This document shows positions 7,357-10,631 of a stretch of DNA of 10,631 nucleotides, one piece after another. Within the stretch, counting starts at the first letter, position 1. Each line of letters opens with the position of its first letter. The translations under genes were made by a program, and so were the position numbers. The stretch is from positions 1 to 10,631 of the forward strand of contig CAMEUH010000072.1 of assembly GCA_945938055.1 (NCBI GenBank), written 5' to 3'. The notes below the pieces were generated by a model. That model made no database searches. It was not told where the DNA came from and was given only the letters and a program-made list of their open reading frames with translations. The stretch comes from an uncultured Eubacteriaceae bacterium. GTDB taxonomy: Bacteria; Bacillota; Clostridia; Lachnospirales; Lachnospiraceae.

Positions 7357-7386
7357 CAGGCGGTGCAATTGATTCTGCACCGCCTG
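7357..7386. terminator. Bidirectional terminator between convergent genes
   Basis: CAGGCGGTGCA (7357-7367) and TGCACCGCCTG (7376-7386) form a perfect 11-bp, GC-rich stem with an 8-nt loop. CTTTTACGTTTT follows on the plus strand, and the minus strand has TTTCTTTG after the stem. It serves the deacetylase gene (plus) and the lipoprotein gene (minus). Confidence 0.88.
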
Positions 7387-7412
7387 CTTTTACGTTTTCA
7401 CGTCTTATTTTC

Positions 7413-8447
7413 TTACATAATTCCAAGTTCTGATAACATCTGCATAAATGTATCCAGATCCATGCTGCTTGCTGGAATAGAGAAGTCCTGTGCCTTATCC
7501 GGAGTAGTTACAAAACTCATGTTCATCACTACAACCTCACCACTGTCATCAATATTCATGTTCATGTTCATTTCCACATTGTTTCCATTCATTCCCATGT
7601 TGAAAACAATATCCATCTTATCATCGCCAAGACCGTTGCTCTTTAAGTCTTCTGCAGAAGCCTTAATCGCATCATTCCATCCTGTTACTTCTTCTTTCAT
7701 TGCTGCTGTATTCGTAACAGAATTTTCAATCTTATCGATACGCTCAGCCAGATCCATAAAGTAGTTTTCTACATCCATTGCTGCAAGTGCATCCATAACA
7801 GCCTGAATGTTATCATTGTTTACCTTAATTGCAACCTTGCTGTCAGAAATCTGAACTGTTGATTCTCCTGCTTTTCCAGCAAATTCATCAACAAATGCAC
7901 CCAAAACTTCAATAACTGCCTTACTGTAAGCTTCATTTGACTTGCTGTCACCCAGTGACTCAAGATCCAGCTCAGAAGTATCAATACCCATACTCTCATA
8001 AAGTGCCAGTATATCTTCCAGCGTTACCACCAGATATTCACCTGGAAGCTTCAGATAAGAACTAAGCATCGCAAACTGGCTATCCAGTTCTGTCATGAAA
8101 TCAAGGAACTGCTGAATATCAATATAAAATTCCTTGCCATTTACAACATAAATGTTGGTAAGTTCCGCATAGTCTTCCATAACATATGGATCCATGGTCA
8201 TCTTCATTTCAATGACAGCATAACCATTCGATTCGTCCTTATTTGCTCCAGTAATTCTAAAGGACATCACTTCTTCACCAGATGTAAGTTCCAGTTCACA
8301 GTTTACCGTATTGGTTTCTGCCTTGATAATCTGGTCTAAAACATTCTTTGCAGAAGCCTTTGCATCTGCTCCTGCCTTTTTGCCGCATGCTACTAAGGAC
8401 AAAGCCATAACAAGCATCAGCATGATTGATAATAATCTCTTCTTCAT
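7413..8447 (-). CDS. Predicted lipoprotein of unknown function
   Basis: A 344-aa secreted lipoprotein. The N-terminus MKKRLLSIMLMLVMALSLVAC is a clear type II signal with lipobox LVAC, giving Cys21 as the lipidated residue, so the mature protein sits on the outer face of the membrane. The rest is acidic, with amphipathic strands and helices. It starts with a KNVLDQIIKAE helix and a stretch of beta strands (ELELTSGEEVMSFRITGA) that recall LolA/LppX-like lipid- or substrate-binding folds, but I cannot assign a family. The C-terminal 80 residues are rich in Met and Asn (NMGMNGNNVEMNMNMN). No transporter partner is adjacent, and the gene stands alone between a promoter and the shared terminator. 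A ribosome binding site GGAGAGGG lies upstream of the ATG at 8447. Confidence 0.82.
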   Translation of the reverse strand: MKKRLLSIMLMLVMALSLVACGKKAGADAKASAKNVLDQIIKAETNTVNCELELTSGEEVMSFRITGANKDESNGYAVIEMKMTMDPYVMEDYAELTNIYVVNGKEFYIDIQQFLDFMTELDSQFAMLSSYLKLPGEYLVVTLEDILALYESMGIDTSELDLESLGDSKSNEAYSKAVIEVLGAFVDEFAGKAGESTVQISDSKVAIKVNNDNIQAVMDALAAMDVENYFMDLAERIDKIENSVTNTAAMKEEVTGWNDAIKASAEDLKSNGLGDDKMDIVFNMGMNGNNVEMNMNMNIDDSGEVVVMNMSFVTTPDKAQDFSIPASSMDLDTFMQMLSELGIM

Positions 8448-8473
8448 CTTTTTTCCCTCTCCGGTATAATATT

Positions 8474-8502
8474 TATATATGATGGTTACCCACCATAACC
8501 AA
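8474..8502 (-). promoter_or_regulatory. Probable promoter of the lipoprotein gene with an overlapping dyad
   Basis: Minus strand: TTGGTT (8497-8502), 17-bp spacer, TATATA (8474-8479). A 6-bp inverted repeat, TGGTTA (8483-8488) and TAACCA (8496-8501) with a 7-bp centre, sits across the spacer and -35, where a repressor would act. Both calls are by eye. Confidence 0.45.
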
Positions 8503-8503
8503 A

Positions 8504-8515
8504 GCGCAGCTGCGC
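8504..8515. repeat. 12-bp perfect palindrome GCGCAGCTGCGC
   Basis: A fully self-complementary, GC-rich 12-mer in an otherwise AT-rich gap, directly upstream of the lipoprotein -35 box and downstream of the terminator of the next gene. It could be a protein-binding site. It has no loop and no T-run, so it is not a terminator. Confidence 0.5.
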
Positions 8516-8533
8516 ATTAGTCCATGCAAAAAT

Positions 8534-8565
8534 AAAAGCATCCGAAACGGATTCCGGATGCTTTT
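8534..8565 (-). terminator. Rho-independent terminator of the DUF6465-like gene
   Basis: AAAAGCATCCG (8534-8544) and CGGATGCTTTT (8555-8565) form a perfect 11-bp stem with a 10-nt loop. On the minus strand the stem runs into CTTTTATTTTTG. It lies about 15 nt beyond the stop codon at 8581. Confidence 0.9.
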
Positions 8566-8580
8566 TATGTATCGCATAAA

Positions 8581-9009
8581 TTATAAATCGATACGACCGG
8601 CAATTTTACCATTTGCTACATAATATGCAGCACGTTCTTCTGGCTTGCAATAAATATCTATTGTCTTAACAGAAGAAACTTTCTTGCCCATGTCCGCTGC
8701 AGCTGCTTCCTTTGATCTTGTAATGATTACATCATAATCATACTGCTCTCCTGCGAACTGTATATAAAAATTGCAAGTCTTCTCTTCGTTAGTCTTTTTA
8801 ACAGTTGTCTTCTTCGCAGGTGCCTTCTTAGCAGGTGCTTTCTTTTCAGCTGCCTCCTTTACTGTAGCAGGCTTTACTTCTTCCTTTACAGCTTTTACTG
8901 GTTCAGCCTTAACAGTTTCAGCCTTAACAGCTTCTGTCTTTACTACTTCTGCCTTAACCTCTTTAACAGGTGCCGCAGTCTTTACAGTTTCTACTTTCTT
9001 TGTTGCCAT
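8581..9009 (-). CDS. DUF6465-like protein with Lys/Ala/Val-rich repeat head
   Basis: A 142-aa protein in two parts. Residues 1-76 are low complexity, made of Lys, Ala, Val, Glu and Pro. They contain imperfect five-residue repeats of the type V-K-A-E-T (17-45) and then KKAPAKKAPAKK (56-67), like the tails of histone-H1-like and AlgP-like proteins. Residues 79-142 form a small alpha/beta domain (NFYIQFAGEQYDYD, IDIYCKPEERAAYYVANG, GRIDL at the very end) that resembles the DUF6465 domain of Lachnospiraceae, whose function is unknown. No signal peptide or membrane segment, so it is cytosolic. Start taken at ATG 9009 (GGTGA upstream); TTG at 9021 and GTG at 9018 are in frame but poorly placed. It has its own promoter and terminator and is single-gene. 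Confidence 0.85.
   Translation of the reverse strand: MATKKVETVKTAAPVKEVKAEVVKTEAVKAETVKAEPVKAVKEEVKPATVKEAAEKKAPAKKAPAKKTTVKKTNEEKTCNFYIQFAGEQYDYDVIITRSKEAAAADMGKKVSSVKTIDIYCKPEERAAYYVANGKIAGRIDL
8875..8961 (-). repeat. Coding tandem repeats, V-K-A/T-E-x units
   Basis: In-frame 15-nt units in the DUF6465-like gene encode VKTEA, VKAET and VKAEP, flanked by partial units. The sequence is similar enough at DNA level (repeated GCCTTAACAG on the plus strand) for slippage to change the copy number between strains. Confidence 0.65.
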
Positions 9010-9052
9010 TTTTGTCACCAACTTTCAATTATAAACATTAATAACAATATTG

Positions 9053-9081
9053 ATTATATATTATGTTTTCTAATTTTGCAA
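9053..9081 (-). promoter_or_regulatory. Sigma-A promoter of the DUF6465-like gene
   Basis: Minus strand: TTGCAA (9076-9081), 17-bp spacer, TATAAT (9053-9058). The predicted start near 9046 gives a leader of about 37 nt to the ATG at 9009. The spacing and the perfect -10 make this convincing. A second TATAAT at 9028-9033 lacks a -35. Confidence 0.7.
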
Positions 9082-9147
9082 TAGACCTGGAAGAATTTTC
9101 ATCCAATAAATCTACTAAATTTTCACAAAAAATTTACAATTTTACAG

Positions 9148-10631
9148 TCAAATGTTACAACAAACCTCTTTAAGCCACTCTTTTTCCTCTTTTTCTAAAT
9201 ATGAAGAAATTGTGTCATAAACTTTTTTCTGATATTTTTTTAAACGTTCTGTCTCCCTTGGCGACATCTGTTTCCAGTCAATCAGTTCTGTTTCAACCGG
9301 AACCATTGTCAATGTTTCAAACTTTAGAAAATCACCATATTCATTGGACTGATCCTCTACGGTCAACAGCTCATTTTCAATGCGGATTCCATGACTTCCC
9401 TCTATATAAACACCCGGCTCATCCGTTGTAACCATTCCCGGCATCAGAACACAGCCATCTTCTCTTTCCGGAACCTTCTTCCAGCGAAATCCATTAGGAG
9501 CCTCATGAACGCCCAGAAGATACCCCACTCCATGACCGGTACCGCAACGATAATCCAGTCCCATCTCCCACAAAGGTTCCCTTGCCAGAATATCCAGGTT
9601 CATTCCGATACAGCCCTTTAAAAAATGAGCATCTGCCAGATTCAGCATGCCGCGAAGTACTGCCGTGTAATGTACCTTGATTTCTTCACGCACCGTTCCT
9701 AATGCAATGGTTCTTGTCACATCCGTGGTTCCATCCAGATACTGTCCACCGGAATCTACCAGAAGAATCCCCTCTGGTTTTAACCTTGCCGCATGACCAT
9801 GTTCCGGATTATAATGCATCATGGCAGCATTTTCATTATAAGCACTAATGGTCGAAAAACTCGGTTCCAGATAATCTTCCTGCTCCTGTCTGCATCGCTC
9901 CAGATATCCTGCCGCATCCAATTCACTTAATTCCTGTTCTTTTACTGCTTTTTTTATCCAGTAAATAAACCTTGTAACTGCCACACCGTCCTTGATGTGT
10001 GCCTTGCGCAAATGCTCAGCCTCAACCGGATTTTTTATTGCTTTCATGAGAAGCTCCGGATTCGTCTGCTCAATTCTTTTACATTGCTCTCCCATTGCCT
10101 TGTACGCCGAATAATTAATCCGTTCCAAATCATACAGGACTGATTTTTCGCTTATTTCTCTTTTCAGGCATTCTTCAAAGGTTTCATATTTCTGGATGAC
10201 AATCCCATCTTCCTTTAGTCTTTGGACAAGTTCTTTGGAAAATTTACTCTCATCTGCAAACAGAATTCCACTGTTCTTCTCCAGATAAAGATAAGATAAT
10301 ACCATCGGATTATATGCAATATCATTTCCACGGATATTCAAAAGCCAGGCAATATCATCCAGTGTGGTCAGCACGTGACACTGCGCATGATTTTCCTTCA
10401 TTTCCATTCTGACCCGGTTCAGTTTCTCTTTCCGTGTCTCCCCGGCATAGCGAATGTCCAGTTCAAAGACCTTCTCCTTTGGCAATTCCGGTCTTTCTGT
10501 CCAGAGTTCTGCTGCATAATCCTTGTCCAATAGGGCAAGCCCGCCAGCTTCCTTTACCGCCTTTTCATATTCCATGCCTTTCTTTGCCGAAACTCTCCTT
10601 GTATCCACTGCAACAGAAGTCCCTCTCTGGC
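9148..10631 (-). CDS. Xaa-Pro aminopeptidase, M24B family (5' end off window)
   Basis: Cytosolic metallo-aminopeptidase removing an N-terminal residue ahead of proline. The frame is open through the right edge, so about 494 C-terminal codons are visible; family members of this long type have about 590-600. Seen in order: the end of the first creatinase-like domain (LWTERPELP, then KYAG-like RYAGETRKEKL), the second creatinase-like domain with LTTLDDIAWLLNIRG, then the pita-bread catalytic domain. Its metal ligands are intact: the two Asp in LLVDSGGQYLDGTTDVTRT (codons near 9754 and 9721), the His in the GTGHGVGYLLGVHEAP segment, and the Glu residues in TTDEPGVY and HGIRIENELL. GTG at 10608 is internal, since QRGTSVAV precedes it in frame. 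No clear terminator follows the stop at 9148, only a weak AT dyad (9127-9143). Confidence 0.93.
   Translation of the reverse strand, partial: QRGTSVAVDTRRVSAKKGMEYEKAVKEAGGLALLDKDYAAELWTERPELPKEKVFELDIRYAGETRKEKLNRVRMEMKENHAQCHVLTTLDDIAWLLNIRGNDIAYNPMVLSYLYLEKNSGILFADESKFSKELVQRLKEDGIVIQKYETFEECLKREISEKSVLYDLERINYSAYKAMGEQCKRIEQTNPELLMKAIKNPVEAEHLRKAHIKDGVAVTRFIYWIKKAVKEQELSELDAAGYLERCRQEQEDYLEPSFSTISAYNENAAMMHYNPEHGHAARLKPEGILLVDSGGQYLDGTTDVTRTIALGTVREEIKVHYTAVLRGMLNLADAHFLKGCIGMNLDILAREPLWEMGLDYRCGTGHGVGYLLGVHEAPNGFRWKKVPEREDGCVLMPGMVTTDEPGVYIEGSHGIRIENELLTVEDQSNEYGDFLKFETLTMVPVETELIDWKQMSPRETERLKKYQKKVYDTISSYLEKEEKEWLKEVCCNI

Noticed and set aside
9010..9021. TTG start at 9021 for the DUF6465-like protein
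   Set aside because: ATG at 9009 is preceded by GGTGA at suitable spacing; the TTG start would place the ribosome binding site inside the coding region.
8771..9034. Plus-strand Phe/Thr/Ala-rich 87-residue frame
   Set aside because: It is the reverse reading of the Lys/Ala repeat of the DUF6465-like gene, which makes hydrophobic codons appear by composition alone.
10606..10608. GTG at 10608 as the aminopeptidase start
   Set aside because: The frame remains open to the edge and QRGTSVAV upstream fits the first creatinase-like domain, so the gene extends beyond the window.

Overview
The window looks like a chromosomal segment of a low-to-moderate GC Gram-positive anaerobe, most likely a Lachnospiraceae member (Clostridia). 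The basis is strong GGAGG-type ribosome binding sites, compact terminators, a DUF6465-type protein with a Lys/Ala-rich head, a ProX-type editing protein ending in a GCHPCINTSS motif, and a chemotaxis receptor of the kind found in motile gut clostridia. The assignment is by protein resemblance only. No rRNA, tRNA, CRISPR array, insertion sequence or phage gene was seen, and no stretch over 300 bases lacks a gene.

Layout. 1-1740 (minus, runs off the left edge): polytopic membrane chemotaxis receptor with a PilZ-like C-terminal extension. 1836-6265 (minus): a tight four-gene operon in the order alr (alanine racemase), a murL-like PP-loop gene, murD, and a ProX-type Ala-tRNA(Pro) deacylase, with gaps of 16, 24 and 30 nt and a terminator overlapping the last stop codon. 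6442-7311 (plus): a divergently transcribed cytosolic polysaccharide-deacetylase-fold protein with a very good promoter. 7357-7386: a bidirectional terminator shared with the convergent lipoprotein gene at 7413-8447 (minus). 8581-9009 (minus): a Lys/Ala/Val-rich DUF6465-like protein with its own promoter and terminator. 9148-10631 (minus, runs off the right edge): a large M24B Xaa-Pro aminopeptidase.

The main point of interest is the cell-wall operon. The gene between alr and murD resembles MurL, the ATP-dependent UDP-MurNAc-L-Ala-L-Glu epimerase known from Xanthomonas. The adjacent MurD departs from E. coli MurD at the residues around its glutamate pocket (DSIST for DSKAT, GGMDRG for the GGDGK region, ASYG for ASLD). 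Together they suggest the alternative route to D-Glu in peptidoglycan, in which L-Glu is ligated first and epimerised on the nucleotide precursor. The MurL-like reading frame is, however, broken near 4264: residues 1-289 end at tandem TAG-TGA stops and the rest of the protein continues in another frame. This is either a sequencing or assembly error, a real inactivating deletion, or (less likely) recoding. If the neighbouring MurD really uses L-Glu, the status of this lesion matters a good deal for the cell.
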